From Hyphomicrobiales bacterium (GTDB lineage Bacteria; Pseudomonadota; Alphaproteobacteria; Rhizobiales; Rhizobiaceae), in assembly GCA_900472625.1 (NCBI GenBank), contig UCIT01000008.1, positions 1 to 64,000 on the forward strand: a DNA stretch of 64,000 nucleotides, in the 5' to 3' direction. Numbering within the stretch: the first letter of the stretch is position 1; every line of letters starts with the position of its first letter. Shown here in pieces: positions 63,946 to 64,000 of this stretch. The translations under genes were made by a program, and so were the position numbers. The notes under the pieces are model-generated. The model made no database searches, was not told the DNA's origin, and worked only from the letters and a program-made list of their open reading frames with translations.

Positions 63946-64000
63946 TCAGCTCCAGGTACGGTCCCAGGAATATTCGTCATCCCAACGGTTGGTTGACTGC
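63946..64000 (-). CDS. C-terminal end of a minus-strand gene cut by the window edge
   Basis: The last codons read STNRWDDEYSWDRTWS before TGA at 63946-63948. The frame continues outside the window, so only 17 residues are visible and no family can be named. Its stop lies 17 bases before the dehydratase ATG, implying co-transcription, and it is probably another sugar-acid metabolism enzyme or regulator. Confidence 0.45.
   Translation of the reverse strand, partial: QSTNRWDDEYSWDRTWS

Overview
The window looks like an accessory stretch of a Rhizobiales genome (Rhizobium/Agrobacterium/Neorhizobium type), probably a megaplasmid or chromid. The DNA is GC-rich. It carries a nadQ-nadABC locus with a NadQ-type operator, a PmtA-type phospholipid N-methyltransferase, an FeS (6-4) photolyase of the Agrobacterium PhrB type, several ABC importers, many GntR/LysR/TetR regulators and three toxin-antitoxin loci (vapBC, hipBA and a broken abiE). 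I saw no rRNA, tRNA, replication gene or CRISPR array. The assignment rests on gene content only.

Layout. 0-6 kb: decayed IclR and sugar-permease remnants, a short collagen-like ORF, phrB with its DUF2256 neighbour, then a run of small plus-strand hypothetical genes that includes a DUF1488 gene with an in-frame amber codon. 6-13 kb: regulator/enzyme pairs (GntR with a frameshifted SDR; TetR with an SDR, sharing twin palindromic operators; LysR with an MFS exporter) and a 2H phosphoesterase. 12.6-13.5 kb is a decay zone with a porin tail and a truncated efflux-adaptor start. 13.5-20.3 kb: ohr, an OmpR-type two-component system, a Tat-exported alpha/beta hydrolase and dipZ plus a secreted esterase-like protein. 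The hydrolase-dipZ gap holds 10-bp-period ATACA repeats that suit an OmpR-family regulator. 20-30 kb: a frameshifted ABC-F gene, LysR/aldehyde dehydrogenase, vapBC, a doubly broken HNH endonuclease, a truncated large serine recombinase running into hipBA, and a LacI remnant. 30-35 kb: pmtA and nadQ-nadA-nadB-nadC. 35.7-36.7 kb: an AbiEi-type antitoxin behind a perfect inverted repeat, followed by a wrecked AbiEii toxin gene.

The most coherent and interesting part is 36.9-60.8 kb, which reads as one catabolic island. Leftward are a flavin reductase, an LLM flavin monooxygenase, a complete NMT1/THI5-type ABC importer, a class II aldolase-like protein, then (behind a terminator) a nucleoside hydrolase, a bicupin, an M20 carbamoylase-type amidohydrolase, an alpha/beta hydrolase, an aminotransferase and an unusual SDR. 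Rightward are a sugar-type ABC importer, another alpha/beta hydrolase, a GntR/FCD regulator, a decayed 2-hydroxyacid dehydrogenase, an amidase on the opposite strand, and a second THI5-type binding protein with two permeases but no ATPase. Shared sequence motifs in three promoter regions suggest a common regulator. My inference is a pathway that imports and dismantles an N-heterocyclic (pyrimidine- or nucleoside-like) compound. The substrate cannot be read from the sequence.

The right edge holds an aldo/keto reductase, a mandelate racemase/enolase-family dehydratase and the tail of another minus-strand gene. A recurring theme is recent decay: several otherwise well-preserved genes carry a single nonsense codon or small frameshift.
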